Of a stretch of DNA of 64,000 nucleotides, positions 38,100 to 50,500 are shown piece after piece. Source of the DNA: Dimorphilus gyrociliatus (Eukaryota > Annelida > Polychaeta > Dinophilidae); NCBI GenBank assembly GCA_904063045.1, contig CAJFCJ010000002.1:434001-498000 (forward strand), given 5' to 3'. How positions within the stretch are numbered: position 1 is the stretch's first letter; each line of letters starts with the position of its first letter. The position numbers were made by a program, and so were the translations under genes. The notes under the pieces are model-generated. The model did no database searches. It saw only the letters and a list, made by a program, of their open reading frames with translations, and had not been told where the DNA came from.

Positions 38100-41000
38100 T
38101 TACGGTAAGCTATTCTTGTCTGTTAAAATGTGACCGTTTTGTAGAACCCTGGGTAAGTCGGGGTTGGATGAGTCTAATAAGTTGGAGTTTTGAACAGTAG
38201 AATCCAAAGATGAAGACTGGTTGAGACGAATATTAGGAGTTTGAATCCGGTAATCGCATGCATTTCTCGGAGCGAAATCTGGATAATCAGGATGTAATTC
38301 ACCAATTAGCCAGTAAGTGAATATCGCGCCCTTTCCCTGTTTTAACATTTAATGAATTGTTAAATATATTATCGTCCCATACAGTCAGAAAATTAGCTTA
38401 TTATTGAGGAAAAAATTCTGTGCCCGTTTCGATGATCATTCGAAATGCATTGAGGGGAATATTGTATGCAAGGGACAAGTTGTGATTCAATAGATGGCGC
38501 TTTTTTGATTAATATTTTCCATCTTTTCCTGTATTTAACAGCTATATTTATAGCGAAGATGTTTGAGCATTCTTCGCTTTCTGTTTTCAAAGTTTTATCC
38601 TGTTTTTACATGACTACTCTTACAAGGAATTATTAAGGCTTATAAATGTCTTATATTCCCGCTTGAAAGGAAATTGAACGCAAATTAAATATCCTGTAGT
38701 TTCTTTATATTAGAAATATTTGCTTATGATTCCTTATTTAGCTGTCTCAATTCTAAAATATCAATAGACACTATAATTAATTATATAGAGGCGTAAAAAT
38801 TTATGACTATCTTGATTTATAATTGGTAACATCTGCTTTTACCGTTTTTGTTGATTGCAGACTAGTTGAATTGAAAATATTCCCCTATCATATTCTATTA
38901 TTTTACTTTTAAATAATGTTTTGAAAAGGACTATGCGTAAATTTTTTATATAACTCTAGATAATATCTAATACTAGAAACAAACTTTCATGTCAACTGGT
39001 CCTCGATCTTCTGTTTGGAAGGTTTGGAATTTATCTAATTCAGTTTTCGTCCAGGGACTTATATGAATTTTGAGGGCTGAAAAGAGTTTCAGGTGTTAAT
39101 TAGTTTACATAAAAACAGAATATGTTACCTTCTCCATTACTCTCCATCCGACTTGCAGTATTAACTGTATCCCCGAATAGACAATATCTCGGCATCTTTG
39201 ACCCAACGACACCAGCTAAAACTTCTCCAGTGTGTAATCCTATACGAAGTTTTAACTGATCATTTGGCCTGTGGGGAATTCTGAACGCTTTTACGGCGTT
39301 TAACAAAGCCAAAGACATTCTAGCAATCTCTCTAGCATGGAGATCAGTTCGCTTCGGTAAACCAGAAGCAACCATGTAGGCGTCTCCTATTGTTTCCACC
39401 TATTTTATTTAAAAGATATATTTTTTATTTGAAATTTTAAAGTTGTTTTGTAGATTAGATGAAGCTAATACGCACCTTGTATACATCAAAATTATTGATA
39501 ATGGAATCAAAAGTAGTATATAGTTCATTTAACAAAGTAACGACTTGTTCGGGAGTACTTTCAGCTGATAATTTGGTAAAACCGCATATGTCAGAAAAAT
39601 AAATAGTCACTTGGTTGAACTGCTCTGCTTCCACTTTACCATCCTTCATTAACTGTACAGCAACAGATTTTGGAAGCATCATGTATAATAGGTTTTCAGC
39701 TTTCTTCTTCTCTTCCAAATAATCAGCAGTACGTTCTTCGACTAGGGTTTCCAAATTTTCGGCATAGTGCTGCATACGAGAGAGTAACTGTTCCATTAAT
39801 GGTTCGTTGCCCTGCCTATTAGCCAAATAAAGAGTGAAAATATGAATGACAGATGCGTGAAATTGAAGAAGATGATTTGTAGCACTTACTTATTTACTCG
39901 TTTTAAAGTTGCCCTTAAAGTATGAAAATCGGGCCTCTCTAGAGAATCTTCACTCCAGCATCTTTCTATTACATTTGCCAATTCTTGATAGCTTTCAGCC
40001 GTCTCAAGAGCAGTTTCAATTTCCATTAATGTTGGCCTATAAAAAGGCTTTTGCCTATCCTTTACTTTTCTATATATTTCTGGAGGCTCGAAGTCTTCAC
40101 CATACCGCCAAAATGGTCCATTCCGGTAAATTATTTCCTGACAAATAATCGCGAAGCTGTAAACGTCTCCCTTTTGACTACCAGTATCAACCGGATTCCT
40201 TAATAACTCAGGAGCTGTCCACAATTTACCTAAAGGAGATTAAACAGAGTAAGAGAAATTACCCGTTATTAAAATGCTTAATCTCTTACTTTTATAATAA
40301 GCATAAGTGTCTATGCTCTGTTCTTGATTACTCGAACGCCGCGACCTCAAAGAAAATAATCCGAAATCTGTGATTTTCAAAACAAATCTGCTATCCACTA
40401 CACAATTAGAACTTTTTAAGTTTCCATGAGTTTTTATTTCGCTACTGTGCAAGTAAGACATTCCCTATTGAGAAAAAGTATATTTTTATTATAACACAAT
40501 AAGTTGTAATGAGTCTTTATAAACTAACTGCTGTACGAGCAGTTCTGCTTGTTATTCAGAATGAGAGAGATCATTTCTATATTCATAGATATGTACTTAC
40601 TTTTACAATATCTTGCATTAAAGAGAATTTAAACATAGCATCCAATTTGAGTTGTTCGTTTCCTAGAACATCTTCTAAACTTCCCTTAGAGCAATATTCC
40701 GATATTATACATTGATTAGGTTCATCTATACAAAAACCAATGAAGCGGACAATATGATCATTTTGTAAATCCTTCATCTAAATTTTTAGAAAACAAAACA
40801 ATTTTTTATATTACCCTCCATATAATACTTATTTCTGTAGACCAACCCTTTTAAATTCCAAAAGTATACTTTTTGAAGGTGGATTTGCCACAGGTTTAGA
40901 TATCTTTTTTATTGCAACATGAGAATTTTTAAAGTTTCCGACTTTGGTGTACATTTGAGGTCGGCTAAAGTTGTTTAATAAACTAATCATCGACGTATTT

Positions 41001-43928
41001 GTAGATTCGGTTATGGAGTCTCTCTGCTAATGCGAAAAAAAAATCATGTTCTGTTGAAAAAACATTAGCTTGTAAATCATCAAGATAATTACATGTATAT
41101 TAGGAACTCTATAATTATGATCACCGCCACCAAAATCGATATTCTCCCATTGAATTTTCCATAGACTGTCAGGTATTACTCTATCCTTAAAAATTCTGCA
41201 AAAATGCGAAAGTATAAAAGCTCATAATCAAGAGAGTAATATTTTATATCACACCTTCGATATAGGACTACAAAAACAAATCCAAATACGATGAAGATAG
41301 AAACAATAATAATCAGGATAATATAGTAGCTGGGAAAATCTGATGTCGTATAAAGTAAAAGCATTAGAATAGACAGTAAATTTAAATATCATAACATTAC
41401 TTGTTTCTCTGCAGCCTGAGAAACCACACTTTGGAACATCAGGAGGAGGAGCGTCTCTTCCTTCAGGCCAGTGTATTTTATTGGGAGTACTTTCATATTT
41501 TTTACTATTACCATAATAGTTCGCGACAACATGAAATTTTTCACCGTCAGCATTCAAATCGAGTAACGAATAATCGGCATTTCGGTCACCATTAGCGTCA
41601 ATGCTTACAGTACCAGTAATTCCTTTGAAAGTCTTATTCCACATATGACGAGTTATAGTTCCACCGTCGGTTGCATTTTTACCTTCGGCTAAAGTTTCGT
41701 TCAGAGCAAGAGCGTAAAGAATGACAGCATCATGAAAAGCTCCCACAAAACTATTAACTTCCTCATTTTCATCCATTTCTACATCTCCATACATCTCTAC
41801 AGCTTTTTCTCTAACGGCCTTCGAAAAGTTCATATACAGATCACTTTCTGGCTTTTTTAAAGTAACTGTCATGAGGGCATGGTATGCCTTTTTAGCCCTC
41901 GTATCTTTTCCATCACCTCTTACCCAACTCTGTCTACTCTGGTTTTCGCTATGAAAAAAGAAGGAAAACGAAACTTTTAACTATTTGAACAAGATTTGAA
42001 TATAGATATTTCTTAGTGGGTGCTAATTATAAACTATTTGGTAAGCTTGTCTTTTATTTAGTTTATTCTGTTATCTTGCCCTTGGCTAATTTGTACAAAA
42101 CAGCATACGGAAATTGACCAAATAAATTGAGTATCCGTTACATAACAACAAAAAAAATGGTTACTGCTATTTAAAGATTGTTACTTTATATCTATTCCAA
42201 AAGGGAAACTATAATTTTTATGACAATTATACCTGCTAAAGAGGTCAATGTTAAAGAAGACATATTCCCCATTTGTGAAGCCCAACTCGTCGGCTTTAAG
42301 CATGATGTGGCGGACCGAATCAGGATTGGCACAGAGGACAACAACTGAAAATTTTAAATGGATTTAGTTATGAAAATAACAATTAAAACAAAGGAGATCG
42401 ATAATTATAATTATGATATGAAATAATAATGAGGTGCACTCTTATATTTGCCCCTGAGGTTCTGTTCACTCAATATAAAAAACATTTCAATTTATCTAAC
42501 AAATATGCCTGATTCTAAGAATAATATACTCCATTGACTATTGAAATATTGAGATAAACGACTATATAGTCGTCCAGAAACGAAAGCAATGACAAAAAAA
42601 TTGTCACTATTTTATTAAAATATGCATATAATATACGTCTTTTTGCTTAATATCGAGGAACTCAACCCAGATATACAAGATTTATTCATAAAATGCCTAC
42701 TATATGAATTAATCTCGTAATTAATATTGTTAGCAATTTAGGGACTGTTCGATTTTTCGAATTATTCGCTCGAAAAGACACAGTATTGAATTAAAATTTC
42801 GATATCCTGCAGCGAATCTTTAATCTCGCCTGATCGACAAATCGGGACAAAAACGGTCCACCAGAGATCGGTTATATAAAGTCGGCTACTAGGTAATAGA
42901 CGCTTTCGATTTTTTTAAGTACAAGCATTATCAGTCATTTTCCCTTGTCTTTACGTTGACAGAGGGTAATTTATCCTTATCAAAGAAATCTTAGGTTCGT
43001 TTACTTAGCCAAAATGGAATAAAAACGTCGGACAAATATTTACGGTAGTAGCGATATAAAAGAAAGCAGCAAGGACTGGCGCAAACTCTCGATTAATACT
43101 GACTGAAATGTTATAGTACTACCAAGTAGGGTTTTGACGTGGATGGCTCAAATTCTATAAATTTATAGTTAGAAATCCAAATATGATTAAATCATTAGTT
43201 GTTTGACCACTTAAATGTAAAACACCCCAACCTCTGGAGTTTGGTCGAACTTTCTCTTGCAGAATAGTACCAAATATGTCATCCAGGACCGTAATGTTCT
43301 CAAACTCATCAAACATCTGGAAGTTTATTTTCATTACTTCTCTATGTTTCCATCCAAAAGAAGATGCTAAATCAGAGCAAGTTGACTGTCCGTTATATTT
43401 TGTTATATAGTTATCATGATACATAAAGGTTACATGCTTGTAATTGAAATTATCTAAAATGGCTTTCAAAAAGTAAGTCGTATCTGAGAATGTTCCCATA
43501 GCCCTTGTTAGAAGGGGAAAGAATGCATCCTTCACTAAAAATGCATCATTCCATCCGCCGAGAGAAATGAGGGGTAACTGCCAACGTTCGCCATTCAGGC
43601 GGGCTACAGTTGATAGGGCAAATTTACAACAAGGTCCAAAAAAAACGTGAACTTTATCAATATTATAAAAATCCATAGCACAAAATATTCCCGTAGTATC
43701 CTTGCATTCTGAGTCTTTAAAAAAAGGTTCAATGGCGAAAACATCCTTATATATTTGATTTACAGTATTCACTGCAATATTTATTGCAGCCGTAACTTTA
43801 ATATAATGAGAACAAGCCTTAATATCTGATTTCTTTGGGTGAATTATTCCGATCTTGATGTTTTGTACTTTCGAATTCACGTCAATAGTCAGGTACATAA
43901 ACAAAAGAAGAGTTTGAGTCCAGAACAT
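38100..43928 (-). CDS. Receptor guanylyl cyclase 2 (natriuretic-peptide-receptor type), complete, 13 exons
   Basis: Tandem paralogue of cyclase 1. Exons (minus): 43232-43928 (V2), 42233-42344, 41401-41948, 41255-41339, 41093-41195, 40847-41026, 40601-40777, 40290-40464, 39890-40229, 39476-39815, 39129-39399, 38985-39076, 38100-38336; phases agree, 1118 residues. V2 has signal peptide and the front ligand-binding lobe; the second exon has [22 protein letters not shown] about 458-478. The kinase-homology domain again has HGN (647-649) for HRD and keeps DFG (667-669). Cyclase residues are intact: Asp 881 and 925, Glu 921, Cys 992, Asn 999, Arg 1003. The intracellular part is very close to cyclase 1 while the V exons differ strongly. 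The V2 donor GTTGGG is weak. Splits differ from cyclase 1: the membrane-proximal ligand-domain exon is one 548-nt piece here, three there. Confidence 0.93.
38488..38500 (+). promoter_or_regulatory. CTCF/YY1-like motif
   Basis: CAATAGATGGCGC in the last intron of cyclase 2 (38337-38984) fits the core of the animal CTCF motif (YAGRKGGCRS) and also resembles the YY1 core. Binding is inferred only. Confidence 0.3.
42345..43231. other. First intron of cyclase 2 (V2 to shared exon)
   Basis: 887-nt intron between V2 and the first shared exon, about ten times longer than the other introns of the gene except the last (648 nt). No coding signal seen. The acceptor at 42345-42346 is the nearest downstream acceptor for the orphan first exons V3-V5. 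Confidence 0.7.
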
Positions 43929-44564
43929 TTGTAAATTTACATATCAATAGCTGTAGAACTACTTTAAAACTTTCTTTTACTTAAGTAAGTGTATTACAAA
44001 AGTTTTCTTAAGTCAAACATATGTATATAAAAATTTAATATCAAATTTTCGGGAGACTTGACAAACGTTCGAAGCGGCGAATAAACTGCAACTGAAAAAC
44101 TACATACGTAACAAATACTTGGTAGAGATTTTAGGCCTATTCATTAAGTAGAAACGATTTTTCGTAAAGCTTAAAGAAAGTGTAAATAAAGCTAAATATG
44201 AAATGGATAAGCGTTTTGTATTGTGTTGATCAAGTTAACAAATTTTGATTTACTGCTAGGATAATATTCACTGAATGATTAGGTCAAAATACGCTTGTAT
44301 AGGAACTTCTTCGATCTATTAATTAAACTTAAGAAGTTGTCTGTTAATTTTGAGTGTTACACGACCTTTCGATCAAACTGGGCAGATGTTTACACTACTC
44401 TACCAACATATGACCGGCTGTTGTAGAAAATCACCTCGAACTTTATAGCTTAGAAGTTACTCCTAGTTATCAGGCTTACTCGTTAATAACATTAAATATG
44501 TGTTTCCTTACTTAAAGCCTATAATTAAAAGCACCTTCAAAAGAGTTAGGATAAATTTTCTTAA

Positions 44565-44577
44565 CAATAGATGGCGT
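44565..44577 (+). promoter_or_regulatory. CTCF/YY1-like motif upstream of V2
   Basis: CAATAGATGGCGT, 637 bases upstream of the V2 ATG. Same 11-base core as the motif at 38488. Confidence 0.3.
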
Positions 44578-44914
44578 TTACTTTCCTTTTTATAGAAAGT
44601 TGAAATTAAAAAAAGACTAGTCTGTTTTCTTAGTGTAATAGTACAGTAATATTCTTTGAAAAGGTTTGAAATGGATAAAAATAACCTGTAAAACAAATAA
44701 AAAGACAAAAAAGTACTTATCCATATCAAAAGACAGTTGGTTGATAAGAATCGATTATTATTCGTTTAGTCAAAAAAAAGAAAACAAAAATTAAAGAATT
44801 TTTCAAATCCCTGTTTACAATGTGCTTAATAAAGCAAATAATTTTTAAGTGAACTAGGATATCCGTTAGAGGGCTGTATCGTACTGAAAACGTTTTAAAA
44901 GCGTTCTCCATTGA

Positions 44915-44928
44915 GCGCCCCCGAGCGG
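44915..44928 (-). promoter_or_regulatory. CTCF-like motif upstream of V2
   Basis: GCGCCCCCGAGCGG; read on the minus strand the end GGGGGCGC fits the CTCF core (RKGGCRS), with one mismatch in the YAG part. About 1 kb upstream of the V2 ATG. Confidence 0.3.
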
Positions 44929-46772
44929 TTTGGATCGGAGTCGATAATATAAATGCGTTTCGTTTCCCTACTAAGAACTTTCGTTACCGAAAGATAGAAT
45001 ACAATACAAATGATTTCCACCAAGAACGCATATATTGATTACGAAGTTTCTAAACGTCAATTACAACTTCAGTTAGTCATTTAGCAAGTGTTTTATAGAG
45101 TTTCTACCAAAGTATTATACGAACATACATATTCTATTTAGGTATTCAGTTTAATACCATATGTACCTGATATAGAATAAATAGGTAGTAATAAAAAGCA
45201 TATTGATGAAAATACGCTGTAAATAGTATGACTTAGTTTTTCCTTTTTATAAAAGTCTTTTTTCTCTGTTCTCATCTTAAAAGCGATTGTCTTAAAAGTT
45301 TTCTTTCGTTTTTTGTTTTTCATTCTCATGAAAAACTTTTAGAGGTAATTCTCAAATTACGAGAGCTTTAACAAACGTGACCATAATTACTGATGGAATT
45401 AACCAAATTAATACGCTGTAACAGTTAAGCCACAGCAAAGATCGAAACCAGACAATTTTTAGAGTTAAAATTAGAACTACTTAAATCTATAGAGTAGTAG
45501 TCGATTTGCAAAAGCCATAAAATGTTCGATAGTAGTAAATAATCAGTTGGTTAGCGTGTCAAATATTAACTAATATCACAATTATGATAAGATATATTTT
45601 CTTTCTATTGTAAGATGCAGAGAGGTAAGAAGGAAGTTACGTCCATCGCAAACGGTTTAAGTTTATGGGAAAAGCTCTTCCAATACATATTTACTAGAAA
45701 AATTTTTTGGTTTTGATTAACTGCTGGGCGCCTAATAATTAATTAAATACGTGCGATTATTTAAATCTTTTACTACAAATATAAGTTTATTTGTGCCTAT
45801 TCCTTTGAATAAAAAATTACAAATTGTATACAAAACAACCTTATTTGCAGGGATTTACAGTTACAAGAGCTTGTTTCTTAGGCCTAATCATTGTATCTTA
45901 AACACGGTTGACTTGAAGTTAGAAAGTAATTAAAGTCGACAGCAAATTGACATGATTACCGGAAAAGTAACGGAACAGGAAATGGACAGGTAGATATCTA
46001 GCAAGTTCTCTTTCAAAATACTTGGAAAAAGAAGTGAGACGTAAACAATAAAAGAAAATATGAAAAAATCTCCGCATTAGGCAAAGTAACTCTTATACAT
46101 ACTGGCAATCGAATAAATTAGACGCCTTTTATTCGTTGACTGACTATGCTTACCATTGGATAGAAATCAATTGAACTAGCTTGGGCGTCATAATTCTAAG
46201 ATAGGATATAGCTCAAGTCGGCTTTTTTATCTCTTTTTTTTATCTCTTACCTTTCAGTAGGAACAAAAATAAGCCAGAGGCTTGTTTAATATAATTTCAT
46301 TACTCTACGCGTACGTGCTCGTCCCTAAATAGGCCTAAAAGAGATGCCACTTTCTCTCGTTTTATCTCAAAATTAGCGTACGAATATTTACTGAAACGTA
46401 AGAGACAATAAGTTGCATCATATTTCTCCCAATAGATTTTCAAAACAAGTTTTATCCATTGATTTAGAAATAATATAAGAATATAATTCTTTGATTGTCA
46501 ATTTACGTTTTAGGGAAATAGACTGACGAAATAATCGGTATTGATTAATGTAATTAATTGTTAAGCATTGATAGCAATTAATTTGTCTTGCCCTTTTTTT
46601 AATTTTTTAAACGATAGTCCTAATACAATAGGGAATGGTGGGAAGAGAAGTAGATCAGAGCTAATACCAGGTATAAGAAAAGATGAAAAAGATGGAATTA
46701 GAAGAAGTAATGGATTACGATTAAATCGAGAGGAGCTAAAATATATTATGCTTGATATAGAAATTTTCATAC

Positions 46773-47520
46773 TTGCATTATTTTTTGCTTTAGTGAGAGT
46801 CTTTTCTATGTCGTTCTGATCAAAGATTAGATAGAGAAATTTCTTTTTCGACTTCTTTACAAAACTATTTGCGAACATGTAACAAAACCTATTAAGTACA
46901 CCCAGATCGGCATCGTTGTCGTATATTAATGCAGCCTTTTTCCATTGCATTTCCTCGAATATTTTAAAAAAGAAACCTGCTAATGACCATGTTGATATTT
47001 CGCTGGAGGATCTGGTGACTAGAGAATAGTCTGATTTCTTCCTTTCTGTGGTCCATTCGAAAGCCATGCCTCCAGCTGTAACTGTTGGTATATTCCAGAC
47101 AGAAGAAAATCGGGAAATTTGCACTAAAGCATAATCAAAAACCGGTCCAAAAAAGACGTTTATTCCATGGTACATATATAATTCCATTCCTGCTCTCATA
47201 GCCAACTTGGCTGAGCAGTTAGAGTCACGATAAAATAATTCAACGTTTTCTTTCTTTAGAATATCCTTCTTGTTAGCGTAATCTAGCGCAAGTTCAATAC
47301 CAGGCGCTATCATTTTAATACTGAATAAATTACGACTATCCCGAGGTAGAATGACAGCCATCTTCACTTTTCCATTATTAGAGCTGCTATTTTGACATAC
47401 ATGATCATATTGTATATTAGAGCCATTAAAAAGTCCTTTCCAATGTTTAAATCGACGGCTTGATTTTGTTAATGTGAAAGAAATAATAAAGAACAATAGT
47501 AGAAGCTTCCCGTGACTCAT
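46773..47520 (-). CDS. Orphan first exon V3 of a receptor guanylyl cyclase
   Basis: 249 codons from ATG 47520 to the donor GCA A|GTATGA in phase 1. Signal peptide (LLLLFFIISFTL), a spacer with one cysteine, then the front of the ANF-receptor domain: KMAVILPRDSRN, ELFYRDSNC, INVFFGPVFDYALVQISRF, IPTVTAGGMAF, and a WKKAALIYDND lobe-2 start. It stops at the same domain position and phase as V1 and V2, and is compatible with the shared exons at 42344 or 29983. No transmembrane, kinase or cyclase exons follow before V2, 2.8 kb away. GPVC of the family is GPVF, so the disulfide with the DSNC cysteine is lost, leaving that cysteine to pair elsewhere. The open frame runs past the donor to 46561 without family match. 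It could be an alternative first exon or a relic of a lost third gene. Confidence 0.85.
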
Positions 47521-50500
47521 TTTAATTATATTCTTGTAGCAGCACTAGGAGAATTTACGTCATTGACTTTTTATTATCTTCTGATAAATATTGAAGATAA
47601 CTTACACGTTTCTTTGACGAGATAAAAATAAAAACATTCTAGTAAGGATACCGTCCTCTTCGAAAGACGGCAGTAAACTGATAATGCAGTGTGGTTGCGC
47701 TCATGCTTTCAGAGACAGGAATGATAACAGCCTACCTTTGGCGCTATTGTAGCCGTAATACATGTTGAAGTTTGCTAGTTTACATCAAACGTATACAATT
47801 GAGTAAATTAGGTAATTATGAAATAGATACCTATTTTATATATATTTCTTTGTCTTTATAAGTAATTTTTCTCGTTCATGACAAAATAAAGCTATAAATA
47901 TTACAGCGAAAGACTTTTTTATTTACGGATTAATAAATGAATATAAATATACATCAATTTACACAAAAGCGACTATTACTGTAAACATTGAGTTAGATTA
48001 CCAAAGTAACAAATAGAAAAGCTTTTCTGGATGACTTAGTATAAGATATTTTATATTGCTTTAGTTTAGAAATTATGACCTTGGTCACAAATGTTTGCTA
48101 TTAGAATAGCCCTCATACAGAACAAAATGAGAATTAATATTAACAATAGCTAGGCACAAAAAAAGATTATTCTTTCAACAAAATCGACGTAAGAAAATCG
48201 ATTATAATGGATTTAACAAAGATTATTGTACAATGCTTATAATTTTAAAAGAATTAGCACCTCTCCCTCTTTTTTAAATATACAACATTCTCAGGTCGTG
48301 TGCATTTTTAACTAAGCAAAATCATTAGAAACTAAGCAGTTGGTCGCTTAGAGTAAGCATCTTTGTGAAGGGTACTTGTGGTTTATGACAGAATGCTGTA
48401 TTTGGTTCGATTCTATATTTTCAACTGTTTTATGGACAAAACACTAAACTGGAATCAATTTTGTTGTTCGTGTAAATTACTGGAATATTTGTGAAGTCTA
48501 GTCATACTAAAGCATTCTTTTGTTACATGTCTTATGTTTCTCAACCATTTTAGATGTTATATTCAGCATCTCTTTCTACTTTTTCAGCTTCTCTTCGTAA
48601 TCAGAAACTGCATATACTTTAATACTGTTAGTCAGTATTATTCTATTAATAATATTTTTCTTTTGTATACGTTTAACAGACAAATAAAAATACTTTTGTT
48701 GTTTCTAAAATCAAACGAAATGAATAAAGCAAATCACTATTATGGGAAAGCTATATAACTTCCAAGATATAGCTTAATTTGATTCCTTTCAAAGAACGAC
48801 TTTTTAAGATAGACGTTATACGTACTATGACTACTATGTATGTTATGTCTCGCTTACTGTTACTGATCAATCTACAATAAATATGCATATTTTATACTAT
48901 TAATATTATTATTGTTGTTTTCTATTTGTTTGTATATATTAAAATTGTCGGATATAGCCTGTCTCGTGGTTTTCTGAGTGAGTAGTTTTTACCCCCGCAG
49001 TGCCAAAACCAATCTTATTTTATGCTTAACTTAACAAAACAAAAAAGAAAAGACTAATCGTTTTGCACTTGATCAACTTAATGGCAATTCATGTTTGTCA
49101 TGAAGAATGTTTATAACATTATCCCGATATTTATTAAGTGACGTAAATAAAAAGCGTTTAATGCGTTAAAAGTATAACTCTATTTTTATAACTTAATTTG
49201 GAAATACTGTTTACTTTTAATTATTTTTTTTGCAGTATTAGTTTGCGGCATTTAAATGAAAGGAAAATGGAACTCTAACAGAATAATTCCTAGAGCTATT
49301 ACTTTTACGAAAAGAGGAAAAGGGCAAAATGAATTTATAAATAAATCTGTCTTAACGTACACCTGAATAATTTCAAACTACGTGCTCCAAAAGTACACTT
49401 TTAAAGTACTCCGTCCGTTTCAAAGAGGCCTTTTCCATCGATTTTTATCTTTTATAAGTTGCACTATTAGTATATTAACTACAACCTCTTTTCCGGAGAT
49501 GCTACAAGCTATTGAACAAAAAATATATTAAAAAGATTTGTCCTCCAAACCTAATAAAAGTGGATGGTAACAGTATACAATTACAAATGAAATCCTCAGC
49601 TATCCGAATAGCAATCTTATGCAAAAACGAAACGACAACGATTTTTCTATAAAAAAAAAAACAGGAAGAATATGCATTTGGCAACATCTTATCATTCCCG
49701 AATACAAGCGCTAAACTACCTAAAGGTTAAAATCGGGAGGTTGGAGGAAAACGGAAGTTGAGAAAAAAACGGAAGTCGGAATGTAATCGCATGCGGGTCC
49801 TAAGTGTTACGTTCAGCGAGGGATGAAAGACGAAGTGTTGGCTGACGATTATAGGGATAACGATTGTTCCATACATCAAAAAATTTCTGTAAAATATCCA
49901 GTCTTTCTTCTCAAAACTGCACAATAAAAACTTTTGAAAATTATCATGGTGGTGTACTTGTTATAGCTACTTTACAAGGAGGGAATATTAGCTAACTAGC
50001 TAGCTATCTCAAGGAAAGAATCACACCTATTTTAATAATACCATTAGATAATTTGGCGTTGTCTTTTATTCTTTTCAAATGTAATTTATCTTCGCATAAC
50101 TTTCTTTCACGGTGAAAAGTCTCGGGGACAATAAAACTGATTAGGCCAATTACTTAGAATAAGGGCCAAAACGTGCGTAAATCTTGTAAACAAGTTGGGT
50201 CAGGTAGTCATCAAAAACAATAGGACAAAGCGTGTATTCTTTACATTACTCTTTTTGTGAAAAGTAAAGAAATTGGTAAAAATTTAATTAAATGTTTTAC
50301 AAGACATCTCACCTTGTAATACATATAGAATATCCCTTAAAATTAATTCATACGGAAGTTTTTCATCGTTTAACGATGACTTCTGAACAATTAAACTAAC
50401 AATTAGAAAAAGAATCTTTTCTTTTTCAAATTTATTGCATTATGTTAACCTATTTTATAAAACGTGATTTGAATAAAGAAATGTCCTATGATGTTTCTTT

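Larger units (their letters stand above)
43929..46772. other. Spacer between V2 and V3
   Basis: Should hold the V2 promoter. Chance frames only (44508-44729, 44726-44911, 45138-45329, 45751-45933). TAGGCCTA palindromes occur at 44132-44139, 45879-45886 and 46330-46337; the last two are the densest pair in the window. Confidence 0.6.

Noticed and set aside
46561-46772. V3 frame beyond its donor
   Set aside because: Low-complexity Ser/Leu/Pro stretch with no match to the second ligand lobe; intron read-through.
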